Source of the DNA: CAZKDV01 sp964551645
Lineage (GTDB): Bacteria; Bacteroidota; Bacteroidia; Bacteroidales; DTU049
Direction of reading: 5' to 3'
Assembly (NCBI GenBank): GCA_964551645.1
Contig: CAZKDV010000010.1
Coordinates: forward strand, 1 to 41,001
Length of the DNA stretch: 41,001 nt
Shown: piece by piece, positions 7,652 to 16,486 of the stretch
Layout of the letters: the number at the start of each line of letters is the position of its first letter
Numbering within the stretch: the first letter of the stretch is position 1
Notes under the pieces: model-generated
Databases searched by the model: none
What the model saw: only the letters and a program-made list of their open reading frames with translations
Told to the model about the DNA's origin: nothing
Made by a program: the position numbers and the translations under genes

Positions 7652-9115
7652 TTACTTAACAGGAATATATTTCAATGTTTCAATCAAGAAATCGTAAAAC
7701 AGCTCAACTGTTTTGATATTTACTTTTTCGTCAGGACTATGAGGATAGCGAATTGTTGGTCCAAATGAAATCATATCTAATTGTTTGCCCGAACCTGCAC
7801 CAATAATACCACATTCAAGTCCTGCATGTATAACTTTTACTTCTGGAACTTTGCCAAACTTTGTATTATACGCTTCTTTCATAGTATTAAGAATAGGCGA
7901 ATTAACATCTGGTTTCCAGCCTGGATATTCGCCTTCATGTTCAACTTCAGCATTTGCAAGTTCAAATGCAGCACCTATCGAATAAGCAACAGACATTTTT
8001 GCTGAATCAATAGAACTTCTTTGTAAAGATGCTATTTTGATCTTTCCGGCATCCGATTTTACAATTGCTAAATTGCTACTTGTTTCAACAATTCCGGGCA
8101 TATCTGGACTCAATCTAATTATTCCATCAGGACAAGCATATATAGCTTTCGTCAAAGCAAGAGTTGTATTTTTGTCAATTATCGTTTGTGGAACATTGAT
8201 TTTTTGAAATTCAATTGAAATATCTGGATCTGTACTTCTAAACTCGTTGCAAAGTTCGGTAATCAGTTTTTTTAAGCAATTTTCAAATTTATCAATTTCG
8301 TTTGTTGGTATGCCTATTATTGCAAATGCTTCTCTTGGAATTGCATTACGCAGGCTTCCACCGTCAATTGAAGACAATACAAGCTGGTGTTCTTTCACTC
8401 CATGCCATAAAATTCTATTCATAATTTTATTAGCATTCCCGCGACCAAGAATTATATCTAATCCGCTATGTCCTCCTTTTAATCCTTTCACAACAATATT
8501 ATATGCCGTATAGTTTTGAGGGAACGCTTGTTCTGTATATGTAAATGTTGCATTAGTATCAATACCACCAGCACAACCTATATACAATTCGCCTTCATCT
8601 TCTGAATCAAGATTAAGCAATATATCGCCTTCAAGGAAGCCAGGTTTAATTCCAAAAGCACCAGTCATACCTGTTTCCTCATCAATAGTGGCAAGAACTT
8701 CGATATGTCCATGCTTTGCATTTTTGTCTTCGAGTATGGCAAGGGCAGCTGCTAAGCCTATTCCATTGTCAGCACCCAAAGTTGTTCCGTTGGCTGTAAC
8801 CCATTCGCCGTCAATATACGCTTCGATAGGATCTGTAAGGAAATCAAATTCTTTATCTGAATTTTTTTGAGGTACCATATCAACATGTGCTTGCAAAATT
8901 GCTGTTTTGCGGTTTTCCATTCCGGGCGTTGCAGGTTTTTTAATTAACACATTTCCAGTTTGATCAATTTTAGTTTCTAAACCAAGAGATTCGCCAAATT
9001 GCTTGACATATTCTGCTCCTTTTTGTTCATATTTTGATGGTCTTGGTATTTGTGTTAGTGCATAAAAATGCTTCCATACTAATTTGGGATTTAAATCAAA
9101 GATTGCTTTATTCAT
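7652..9115 (-). CDS. pepD: Aminoacyl-histidine dipeptidase (M20 family PepD)
   Basis: A 487-aa cytosolic metal-dependent dipeptidase of the M20C type that hydrolyses Xaa-His and other dipeptides. Metal-site motifs in order: QAHVDMVPQ (H77, D79), LGADNGIG (D116), DEETGMTGA (catalytic E146 with metal-binding E147), NLDSED (D170) and a late IHAGLECGII histidine motif. GGHSGLDI marks the dimerisation/lid region. The frame is open to an ATG at 9148, but a -7 promoter box covers that position, and family proteins begin at the later Met, so the start is at 9115. It is convergent with the EamA gene and has no clear terminator in the 80-base gap. Confidence 0.93.
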   Translation of the reverse strand: MNKAIFDLNPKLVWKHFYALTQIPRPSKYEQKGAEYVKQFGESLGLETKIDQTGNVLIKKPATPGMENRKTAILQAHVDMVPQKNSDKEFDFLTDPIEAYIDGEWVTANGTTLGADNGIGLAAALAILEDKNAKHGHIEVLATIDEETGMTGAFGIKPGFLEGDILLNLDSEDEGELYIGCAGGIDTNATFTYTEQAFPQNYTAYNIVVKGLKGGHSGLDIILGRGNANKIMNRILWHGVKEHQLVLSSIDGGSLRNAIPREAFAIIGIPTNEIDKFENCLKKLITELCNEFRSTDPDISIEFQKINVPQTIIDKNTTLALTKAIYACPDGIIRLSPDMPGIVETSSNLAIVKSDAGKIKIASLQRSSIDSAKMSVAYSIGAAFELANAEVEHEGEYPGWKPDVNSPILNTMKEAYNTKFGKVPEVKVIHAGLECGIIGAGSGKQLDMISFGPTIRYPHSPDEKVNIKTVELFYDFLIETLKYIPVK

Positions 9116-9147
9116 AATGGATATTTTATTAGTTATTAATGATTTCA

Positions 9148-9155
9148 CAAATTTA
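9148..9155 (-). promoter_or_regulatory. -7 promoter box (TAAATTTG) of pepD
   Basis: The minus strand reads TAAATTTG, matching TAnnTTTG, 32 bases upstream of the chosen start. It overlaps the alternative upstream ATG, which argues against that longer start. Confidence 0.45.
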
Positions 9156-9205
9156 GCTAAAAAACTACAATTAGCTACGATAATTCATCAAAAAATCAAT
9201 AAAAA

Positions 9206-10384
9206 TTAAAATAAATATGTATCAAACGGATAAATCGTTTTGTGAACTTTCACAACCTCGCGATAGAGCATTTTTCTGAACACATCAATATTATCTTTTT
9301 CTTTAGCCGAAATAAATATTGAAGGTGTATTTTTTTTAGATATCCAAAACTGTTTTAATTCACTAATTGACGGTTTTCTGTCAATTGAAATATCGTCTGG
9401 GTCAAAGGTATATATATCTGTTTTATTAAATATAGTGATAATCCGTTTATCGTTTGCGCCAATCTCTTGAAGTGTTTGTTCAACAGTTTCCATTTGTTTA
9501 TAATAAGCGGGATGTGAAATATCAACAACATGTAGTATAATATCCGATTCTTTGAGTTCGTCTAAGGTAGATTTAAACGATTCAATCAATCCGTGTGGAA
9601 GTTTTCGAATAAAACCTACTGTATCTGACAAAAGAAAAGGTACATTTCCGACAACTACTTTTCTGACAGTTGTATCAAGGGTTGCAAATAGCTTATCTTC
9701 AGCAAAAACATCTGATTTACTAATTAAATTCATAATTGTTGACTTTCCGACATTTGTATATCCTACTAATGCAACTCTTGTTAGTTTATCTCTTTGTTTT
9801 CGTTGTGTAACTTTTTGCTTATCAATGCTTACAAGTTTTGCTTTCAGCAAAGAAATTCTGTCTCTAATAATTCGTCTGTCTGTTTCAATTTCTTTTTCGC
9901 CGGGACCTCTCATTCCAATTCCACCTCTTTGCTTTTCGAGGTGTGTCCACATTCGGGTTAATCTTGGTAGCAAATATTGGTATTGTGCAAGTTCAACTTG
10001 CGCTTTAGCATGTGCAGTTCTTGCTCTTTTAGCAAAAATATCAAGTATCAAGTTAGTTCTATCTAAAATCTTACATTTCAACAGTTTTTCAAGATTTCTG
10101 ATTTGCGCCGGACTTAACTCATCATTAAAAACAGCAATATCAATTTTTTCATTTTCAATAAAATCAGCAACTTCTTTAATTTTTCCCATTCCAAAATACA
10201 GTTTTGGGTCTGGATATTCAAGTCTTTGCTGAAAATTTCTTCGTACTTCGCCACCTGCGGTATCAACAAGAAACGCAAGTTCTTGCATGTGTTCTGCAAA
10301 TTCCTCATCTGAAATTAATTGAGTAATAACGCCAAGCAAAACTACTATCTCATCTTTTTTTTCACTATAATCACGCTCAATCAT
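9206..10384 (-). CDS. hflX: GTPase HflX
   Basis: A 392-aa ribosome-associated GTPase that splits or rescues stalled ribosomes under stress. The N-terminal HflX domain has YFGMGKIKE and NDELSPAQ motifs. A helical linker with RGPGEKEIETDRR follows (about 159-171). The GTPase domain has P-loop GYTNVGKS (208-215), the switch II motif DTVGFIRKLPH and the base-specificity motif NKTD. Length and domain order are standard. The start is 6 bases after the stop of a small membrane-protein gene that itself follows trpS, so the three probably form one transcript. Confidence 0.95.
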   Translation of the reverse strand: MIERDYSEKKDEIVVLLGVITQLISDEEFAEHMQELAFLVDTAGGEVRRNFQQRLEYPDPKLYFGMGKIKEVADFIENEKIDIAVFNDELSPAQIRNLEKLLKCKILDRTNLILDIFAKRARTAHAKAQVELAQYQYLLPRLTRMWTHLEKQRGGIGMRGPGEKEIETDRRIIRDRISLLKAKLVSIDKQKVTQRKQRDKLTRVALVGYTNVGKSTIMNLISKSDVFAEDKLFATLDTTVRKVVVGNVPFLLSDTVGFIRKLPHGLIESFKSTLDELKESDIILHVVDISHPAYYKQMETVEQTLQEIGANDKRIITIFNKTDIYTFDPDDISIDRKPSISELKQFWISKKNTPSIFISAKEKDNIDVFRKMLYREVVKVHKTIYPFDTYLF

Positions 10385-10390
10385 ACTTTA

Positions 10391-10741
10391 TTATTTCTTA
10401 TTTCCAATTCCAATTGACATAAACAAAAGCGATACAGCAGCAGATGCAAAAAAGACTATCCATTCAGAAGTAATATTCTTAATATCAAACAGCAGCACGC
10501 ATTGATATACTGACAATAAAAACAAAACTATTGAAGAATAAACGCTTGTACTCGGTTTTTTTGAAAATCCACTAAAAAACAGAAAACCAGCAAAATGTGC
10601 ATAAATTAATGCAACAAAATAATAAAGTCCATCAAATGAAAATGTTGTAATTTGAGGAATAAAGTATATATACACTACTATCAAGAAAAAGAATCTAAGC
10701 AACCAAAGAGAATATGGAGTGAGTTTTTTTAGAGGTTTCAT
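10391..10741 (-). CDS. Small four-helix membrane protein of unknown function
   Basis: A 116-aa hydrophobic protein with about four transmembrane segments (near residues 14-34, 37-58, 67-87 and 91-111) and a basic N-terminus (MKPLKKL). I recognise no family. It is tightly placed between trpS (24 bases upstream) and hflX (6 bases downstream), which supports it being a real gene, but this gives no functional hint. Confidence 0.7.
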   Translation of the reverse strand: MKPLKKLTPYSLWLLRFFFLIVVYIYFIPQITTFSFDGLYYFVALIYAHFAGFLFFSGFSKKPSTSVYSSIVLFLLSVYQCVLLFDIKNITSEWIVFFASAAVSLLFMSIGIGNKK

Positions 10742-10765
10742 ACTTTTTGATATGTAAAATTTATT

Positions 10766-11755
10766 CTAAAAAGTTTTAAAACCAATAATTTCTCTCACTT
10801 GCTTGATAGTTGAAATTGCACTTTCTTTTGCTTTTTCTTTTCCCATTTGTACCATTTTCGAGATATAGTCGGTATCTTGTGATACATCAATAATTTTTTG
10901 TCTAATTGGCTGCAATAAATTTATCAAGTCTTCGGCTAATTGTTTTTTCATATCTCCGTATCGAATTGAACAATTGTTATACTTATCTTCAAAGTATTCA
11001 AGTGTTTCAGATTTAGATGCGATACTCATTAATGCGAATAAATTAGCTGAAGCTTCTGATTTTTCTTGATTTGGTTCAGTAGGACCGCTATCAGTAACAG
11101 CTTTCATGATTTTTTTTCTAATTACTTCTGGTTCGTCAATCAAATAGATTGCATTTCCATCTGATTTTCCCATTTTGCTAGTTCCGTCTAAACCGGGGAC
11201 TTTAACTAATTGTTCTCCAAAGTTGTATGCTTGTGGCTTAGGGAAAAAATCAACTTTATATAGATGATTGAAGCGAGTTGCATAATCACGCGTCATTTCA
11301 AGATGTTGCTCTTGGTCTTTGCCTACAGGTACTTTCGTTGCTCTATGAATTAATATATCGGCAGCCATTAGTGTCGGATATGTAAGCAAGCCGGCATTAA
11401 CATTATTAGGCTGTTTGCGTGCTTTTTCTTTAAATGATGTGCATCTCATTAATTCTCCTAAATACGCATTCATGTTCAGAAATAGGTATAATTCTATTGT
11501 TTCAGGCAAATCGCTCTGAACATAAATGGTTGCCTTTTCTGGATCTAAGCCAACAGCAAGATACTCAGCAAATACTTGCTTTACATTTTCGTGTAAATTT
11601 TGAGGTGTTGGATGTGTAGTTAAAGAATGATAGTCAGCAATAAAAAAATAACAATTATGTGTTTCTTGTAATTTTAAAAAGTTTTTGATTGCGCCATAAT
11701 AGTTCCCAATATGTAGGTTTCCAGTTGGTCTTATTCCGCTTAAAATTGTTTCCAT
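10766..11755 (-). CDS. trpS: Tryptophanyl-tRNA synthetase
   Basis: A 329-aa class I aminoacyl-tRNA synthetase charging tRNA-Trp. The nucleotide-binding HIGH-type motif is GNLHIGN (12-18), the specificity region includes GKDQEQHLEMTRD, and the second signature is KMGKS (194-198), with Gly where KMSKS is usual. Size is normal for bacterial TrpRS. It is the first gene of the trpS - membrane protein - hflX group and has a -7 box just upstream of its ATG. Confidence 0.96.
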   Translation of the reverse strand: METILSGIRPTGNLHIGNYYGAIKNFLKLQETHNCYFFIADYHSLTTHPTPQNLHENVKQVFAEYLAVGLDPEKATIYVQSDLPETIELYLFLNMNAYLGELMRCTSFKEKARKQPNNVNAGLLTYPTLMAADILIHRATKVPVGKDQEQHLEMTRDYATRFNHLYKVDFFPKPQAYNFGEQLVKVPGLDGTSKMGKSDGNAIYLIDEPEVIRKKIMKAVTDSGPTEPNQEKSEASANLFALMSIASKSETLEYFEDKYNNCSIRYGDMKKQLAEDLINLLQPIRQKIIDVSQDTDYISKMVQMGKEKAKESAISTIKQVREIIGFKTF

Positions 11756-11759
11756 AGTG

Positions 11760-11767
11760 CAAAATTA
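11760..11767 (-). promoter_or_regulatory. -7 promoter box (TAATTTTG) of trpS
   Basis: The minus strand reads TAATTTTG, only 4 bases before the ATG. If used, the transcript would be almost leaderless, so this assignment is tentative. Confidence 0.4.
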
Positions 11768-11816
11768 CAAGAATTTATGAAAATATTAAGCAAAAATGAC
11801 AAAGATAACCAAACAA

Positions 11817-14207
11817 TTATTCTTTTTTAATTTCTGGAGCATCGTCATTTGAATCATCATCACTTTCTTCGAGAAATTCAAATACAGGCTTCGCAAAAGC
11901 TTTGGTAGTCCCAGACTTATCAAATCGCAATATTAATGATGGCAACAAAATTAAGTTCGAGAACATTGCAACAGTTAGCGTAAATGACACTAAAAATCCT
12001 AAAGACTGTGTCCCTCCAAAACTTGAAAGCGTAAATACTCCAAAACCTAAAATTAATACAATGCCCGAATAAACCATTCCTACAGATGTTTCTTGCAAAG
12101 CATTAAACAATGAAAGTTTAATATTCCAATTTGTCAATTTTAGTTGTTGCCTATAACGACTAAGCAAATGTATTGCAGCATCAACAGATATGCCAAGTGC
12201 TATACTATATATGATGATTGTTGAAGGTTTAATATCTATTTTCAAAAAGCCCATCAATGCAGCTGTCATCACTTGTGGCAAAATATTTGGCACCATAGAA
12301 ATTAACACCATCTTGAAAGAATTGAATAATAGGTACATTATTATTGAAATAACAATTAACGCGACAATCAAGCTATACAAAAGATTGCTTGTCATATATC
12401 CCGAACCTTTTAAAAACACAACTGAAGTTCCTGTTATGTCAACTTGATATTTATCAGGTGGAAAAATACTGTCAATTTTAGTTTTAAGTTCTTTGTTTAA
12501 TTTTTCAATTTCTTTTGTGTTTAAGTTGTGCAAACGGGCACTCACTCTTGCAATTTGCATATTATCATCTACATAGGATGCAAGAATATTATTAGTTTCA
12601 ACTGAATCTAACTTTGGCAAATATGAAAAAATGAAGTTTTTTTCGTGATTACTCGGAACTTCATACATTTCCGGATTGCCATTGTAAAATGATTGTTTTA
12701 AAAATTTAATAATCTCCACATAAGATAAAGGTTTTGAAACTTCGGGATATGACTTTAACAAATTTTGAAGTTCTTCAATTTTTTGAATAGTTTTTATATC
12801 CGTAAGTCCATTTTTCTTATTAGTGTTTATTGAAATTTCATAAGGCAAAACTCCGTCTAAATGCTCTTCAAAAAAAAGCAAATCTTCATACATTGGATCG
12901 TTATGTGGTATATCATCTACCATTGTGCCTTTTTGTTCTAATTTCAGCAAACCACTTATTCCAAACACAAGTAACACTCCTGTTATTATAAAAACAACTT
13001 TACGATATTTTGTTATAATATGCGACACTCCTGCATATATAAATGAAACCCAGTTTTTTTCGAGATACTTAATATGTCTATCCTTAGGAGGTTTAAAAAA
13101 GCTATAAAGTGTTGGGATAAGTATAATACTAAAAATAAACATTAAAATTATGCTAATAAAAGCAATGACCCCAAATTCAACAAGAATTACATTGCCAGTA
13201 ACTACAAATGCTCCAAAACCTACTGCTGTTGTCAAGTTAGTCAATAATGCAGCATATCCTACTCTTTGAATAACTCTAACCAATGCTCTGCCTACACCGC
13301 CATGTTTCTGAATTTCTTTATGATAACGAGTGAGAATATAAATACAATTTTCTATCCCGATGATAATCAAAATTGGTGGTAAAACTCCTGTCAAAACAGA
13401 AATATCATAACCCAACAGCACCATTGTCCCAAGCGACCAAATAACACCTATTACAACAATCATAAGTGGTAATAATACGGCTCTCAAAGATCTAAAAAAG
13501 AACAAGAGTACAATCATAGAAACTACGATTGACAATACCATAAAAAGCAATAACTCTTCTTTAATTTTTTGAGAAATAACTGTTCGTATGAATGGTAAAC
13601 CCGAAAAATGAAATTCAACATCATGTTTATTTTGAAAATCAATAAAAATATCTTTTACATGGTATAATATCTCTGTTCTTTCTTTACTGTTTAAAACATC
13701 TTCTTCAATACCTATCAACATTGTATAAATGTTTTTATCAGGAATAAAAATAAGATCTTTATAAAACTGAATGTTTATGACTTGATTATATAATTCCGTA
13801 AATTCGTCTTGCGTTTCAGGAATATCAAGAAAAACATTATTAATCTCAAATTGCTCTAATTCTTCGTTTTTAAGAATGTTAAAAATGTTACAAATTGAAA
13901 AAACATTTTTAATTCCATAAGACTGGCGAACTTCTTCAGATAATTTAACCCATTCCTTAAAAAATTCAAGCTGGCTCATTTTGTCAGTTTGTATCCCAAC
14001 AAAAAATGTATTTGCATCTTCTTTGAAAGTTTCTCTAAACTCCTGATACTGAACATTAACAGGATTTTTTTTAGGTAGCATTTGGGCATATTCATAAGAC
14101 AACTCTACTTTGAGAGCAAAAAAAGCCATAACAACAGTAAGTGCAAGTATCACAATAAGATTAACAACCCTATTTCGTAGTATAAGATTAACAAAAAATC
14201 GCCACAT
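11817..14207 (-). CDS. RND-superfamily (MMPL-type) exporter
   Basis: A 796-aa inner-membrane transporter with the duplicated RND layout. TM1 is near the N-terminus, followed by a large periplasmic loop (about 35-210) and a block of five helices (about 215-370, including GIENCIYILTRYHKE). A cytoplasmic linker leads to TM7 (about 405), a second periplasmic loop (about 425-620) and a final five-helix block (about 625-770, including ALGISVDAAIHLLSRY). The C-terminus is acidic. Proteins of this type move lipids, hopanoids or drugs by proton-driven export; no membrane-fusion or outer-membrane partner lies nearby, so the substrate stays open. The gene appears monocistronic. Confidence 0.88.
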   Translation of the reverse strand: MWRFFVNLILRNRVVNLIVILALTVVMAFFALKVELSYEYAQMLPKKNPVNVQYQEFRETFKEDANTFFVGIQTDKMSQLEFFKEWVKLSEEVRQSYGIKNVFSICNIFNILKNEELEQFEINNVFLDIPETQDEFTELYNQVINIQFYKDLIFIPDKNIYTMLIGIEEDVLNSKERTEILYHVKDIFIDFQNKHDVEFHFSGLPFIRTVISQKIKEELLLFMVLSIVVSMIVLLFFFRSLRAVLLPLMIVVIGVIWSLGTMVLLGYDISVLTGVLPPILIIIGIENCIYILTRYHKEIQKHGGVGRALVRVIQRVGYAALLTNLTTAVGFGAFVVTGNVILVEFGVIAFISIILMFIFSIILIPTLYSFFKPPKDRHIKYLEKNWVSFIYAGVSHIITKYRKVVFIITGVLLVFGISGLLKLEQKGTMVDDIPHNDPMYEDLLFFEEHLDGVLPYEISINTNKKNGLTDIKTIQKIEELQNLLKSYPEVSKPLSYVEIIKFLKQSFYNGNPEMYEVPSNHEKNFIFSYLPKLDSVETNNILASYVDDNMQIARVSARLHNLNTKEIEKLNKELKTKIDSIFPPDKYQVDITGTSVVFLKGSGYMTSNLLYSLIVALIVISIIMYLLFNSFKMVLISMVPNILPQVMTAALMGFLKIDIKPSTIIIYSIALGISVDAAIHLLSRYRQQLKLTNWNIKLSLFNALQETSVGMVYSGIVLILGFGVFTLSSFGGTQSLGFLVSFTLTVAMFSNLILLPSLILRFDKSGTTKAFAKPVFEFLEESDDDSNDDAPEIKKE

Positions 14208-14245
14208 AGTTTTTCAAAAAAAGTTTTAGTATTTTAATTTATGTG

Positions 14246-14253
14246 CAAAAATA
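14246..14253 (-). promoter_or_regulatory. -7 promoter box (TATTTTTG) of the RND exporter
   Basis: The minus strand reads TATTTTTG, matching TAnnTTTG, 38 bases upstream of the ATG at 14207. It is divergent from the box at 14286. Confidence 0.45.
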
Positions 14254-14285
14254 GATTTTTTTAAGTACAATTTTAAAAATTATTT

Positions 14286-14293
14286 TAATTTTG
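14286..14293 (+). promoter_or_regulatory. -7 promoter box (TAATTTTG) of the 14334 lipoprotein unit
   Basis: TAATTTTG matches the consensus and ends 40 bases before the ATG at 14334. No clear -33 box is seen. Confidence 0.45.
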
Positions 14294-14333
14294 TTGTTAT
14301 TGCAAGAACTCCAATTATAAATTATCAGACATT

Positions 14334-15503
14334 ATGGTATCAAAAAAAAGGAATATAGTATTTTATATATTTATCATTTTGCTTTTTGCAGCATGTGCAA
14401 GTCCAAAGTATTATTACAAGCAAGGAAATTATGACCTTTCTATTCAAAAAGCTGTAGAAAAACTTAATAAAAATCCAAATAAAGAAAAACACATACAATA
14501 TCTTCATAAATCCTATCTCATAGCTAATATCAAAGACAATGAAAAAATTCAATTTCTCAAAACTTCGGGACAGGCAGATGTTTGGGACAAAATATTTACA
14601 ACATATACACAACTAAATAAACGACAAGAATTAGTGAGATTTTTACCTATGGATATTTTAACTAAGATTAATTTTCAGTTAATCAACTATGACAACGAAA
14701 TTCATGCGGCAAAAAGAAATGCTGCTGAATATTTTTATGCTCTAGGACTAAAATATCTTGAAGAAAACAACAGACTATCTGCTCAAAAAGCATATCATAA
14801 TTTCAAAACAGTCAAATCATATTATCCTAACTTTAAAGATGTTGACAAATTATTGATTGAATCAGAAAATCAAGGAACCACAAACATCTTATTTCTTGTC
14901 GAAAATCAGACTAATATGATAATACCAGAAAGATTTGAGTCAGATTTATTGCAACTATCCTTGTTCGATTTGAATGTACTTTTTAGAAATTATTATAGCA
15001 ACAGGCAACATAAATTAGATTTTCATTATATCATATCGCTTTCATTAAGACACATTAATATATCACCTGAGCGAATTAAAGAAATACATTATTCCGAAGC
15101 CAAAGAAGTAGAAGACGGTTTTCAATATGTATTGGATAAAAACGGGAATGTAATGAAAGACAGTCTTGGAAATGACATCAAAACTCCAAAATACACAAAC
15201 TTAATATGTCAAATTGTTGAAACTGAACAATTTAAGTCAGTACAAGTTAGCGGAATGTTAACAATAAGAAACGCAATGAATACAGTTTTACTTTCTGAGC
15301 CAATAGGAGCTGAATGGAATTTTGTTAATAATTTCATCAAATATAGTGGAAACAATAAGGCAATGACAGATAAAACTCGCAAAAAATTAAACAACAAGCC
15401 TCTGCCCTTTCCTTCTGATGAATATATGATTTTACAAACTACTGATGCAATCAAAAGAAACTGCAAAGAATTTATAAAAAGAAATCAGCATATTTTTATA
15501 TAA
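14334..15503 (+). CDS. Predicted lipoprotein, unknown function, TPR-like N-terminal half
   Basis: A 389-aa protein with a lipoprotein signal ending LLFAAC (C21). Directly after the Cys is KYYYKQGNYDLSIQKAVEKL, a TPR-like helix pair, and residues about 120-180 look like further helical repeats (ALGLKYLEE...AYHNFKTV). The C-terminal half (about 190-389) is mixed alpha/beta with a turn-rich DKNGNVMKDSLGND segment and no motif I can assign. It is followed 24 bases later by a secreted protein, and both precede EF-G. Probably a periplasm-facing envelope protein; no function can be stated. Confidence 0.75.
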   Translation: MVSKKRNIVFYIFIILLFAACASPKYYYKQGNYDLSIQKAVEKLNKNPNKEKHIQYLHKSYLIANIKDNEKIQFLKTSGQADVWDKIFTTYTQLNKRQELVRFLPMDILTKINFQLINYDNEIHAAKRNAAEYFYALGLKYLEENNRLSAQKAYHNFKTVKSYYPNFKDVDKLLIESENQGTTNILFLVENQTNMIIPERFESDLLQLSLFDLNVLFRNYYSNRQHKLDFHYIISLSLRHINISPERIKEIHYSEAKEVEDGFQYVLDKNGNVMKDSLGNDIKTPKYTNLICQIVETEQFKSVQVSGMLTIRNAMNTVLLSEPIGAEWNFVNNFIKYSGNNKAMTDKTRKKLNNKPLPFPSDEYMILQTTDAIKRNCKEFIKRNQHIFI

Positions 15504-15527
15504 AATTACACTTGTCCTTTATCAAAT

Positions 15528-16343
15528 ATGAAACTCTCATTAAGTAAAACACTTATCTTAGTTATATTGTTTAGTTTTAAATTAAGCACCTCATTTGGAC
15601 TAAACTGTGTGCAAGACACTCAAAAACTGCTTATTTTCGGCAATTACTTTGGCAAAAACATTTATGTTTTAAATCCTTCCAAAAGTGATATTTATTCAGT
15701 TCTTAATGTATTTGTCAATGATGCACCTGCTTATGACGAAATTCTCTCAAATTCATTTGAAATTGATTTGTCAGATTTCAAAATTGGAGCACAAATTAAA
15801 ATTTGCATTATTTATGATCCTAAAATTGGCACACCTACTATTTATAATCCAAAAGACCTGCTTCAAAAAAAGGAAATACAATTTACAAATGTTAATGTTA
15901 ATAGAAAAAATCCAATAATTACATGGCATATTGAAGGAGATGATATAGAACAAGACATTGAATTAGAACACTTTAGATGGAACAATTGGATAACTATCGA
16001 AGCAATCACACCAAGCGAAGTTCCAAATTTTCCAAAATTTGAAACTACTTTTGAACCACATTCGGGAAAAAATCTACTTCGTTTAAAATATACAGATGAA
16101 GATGGACATATTTATTTTTCAAACAATATTAAATTTAATTCACGAACTACGGTAATACATTTACTATCTGATAAAGTCAAAACGAATCTTGAATTTACAG
16201 ATGAAACTCAATATGAAATATTTAATATGACTGGAAATTTATTGCTATACGGCAAAGACATTTCAGTTGATGTTAGCGAGTTAGAAAAAGGACAATATAT
16301 TGTTAATTTCGACAATAAAACTATTGAATTTATTAAACGATAA
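15528..16343 (+). CDS. Secreted protein of unknown function with a probable T9SS-like C-terminus
   Basis: A 271-aa protein with a signal peptide of about 24 residues (MKLSLSKTLILVILF...). The body is beta-rich without recognised motifs. The last ~60 residues resemble a T9SS sorting domain (YEIFNMTGNLLLYG, VDVSELEKGQYIVNF, ending in Lys-Arg), although the usual YPNP entry motif is missing. It follows the 14334 lipoprotein by 24 bases, so the two may be co-expressed and act together at the cell surface. Export by T9SS is an inference from the tail only. Confidence 0.65.
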   Translation: MKLSLSKTLILVILFSFKLSTSFGLNCVQDTQKLLIFGNYFGKNIYVLNPSKSDIYSVLNVFVNDAPAYDEILSNSFEIDLSDFKIGAQIKICIIYDPKIGTPTIYNPKDLLQKKEIQFTNVNVNRKNPIITWHIEGDDIEQDIELEHFRWNNWITIEAITPSEVPNFPKFETTFEPHSGKNLLRLKYTDEDGHIYFSNNIKFNSRTTVIHLLSDKVKTNLEFTDETQYEIFNMTGNLLLYGKDISVDVSELEKGQYIVNFDNKTIEFIKR

Positions 16344-16407
16344 ATTTTTATTCACAAAAGTTGAGGATAACTTACATCAAACTAAGTCTTAATTATCATA
16401 TTTTCAG

Positions 16408-16415
16408 TAACTTTG
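16408..16415 (+). promoter_or_regulatory. -7 promoter box (TAACTTTG) of the EF-G gene
   Basis: TAACTTTG matches the consensus and ends 71 bases before the ATG, implying a leader of roughly 65 bases. I see no obvious riboswitch or hairpin in that leader. Confidence 0.55.
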
Positions 16416-16486
16416 CAAATTCAAAAAAATAAACGCATTTTATTTTTCAAGAAACACAAAACTTTTTAACCATTTAATATCAATTT

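Noticed and set aside
9552..10232. 226-codon open frame on the plus strand opposite hflX
   Set aside because: It lies wholly antisense to a well-supported gene, and its translation is Ser/Leu/Phe-rich with no family features, as expected from an AT-rich shadow frame.
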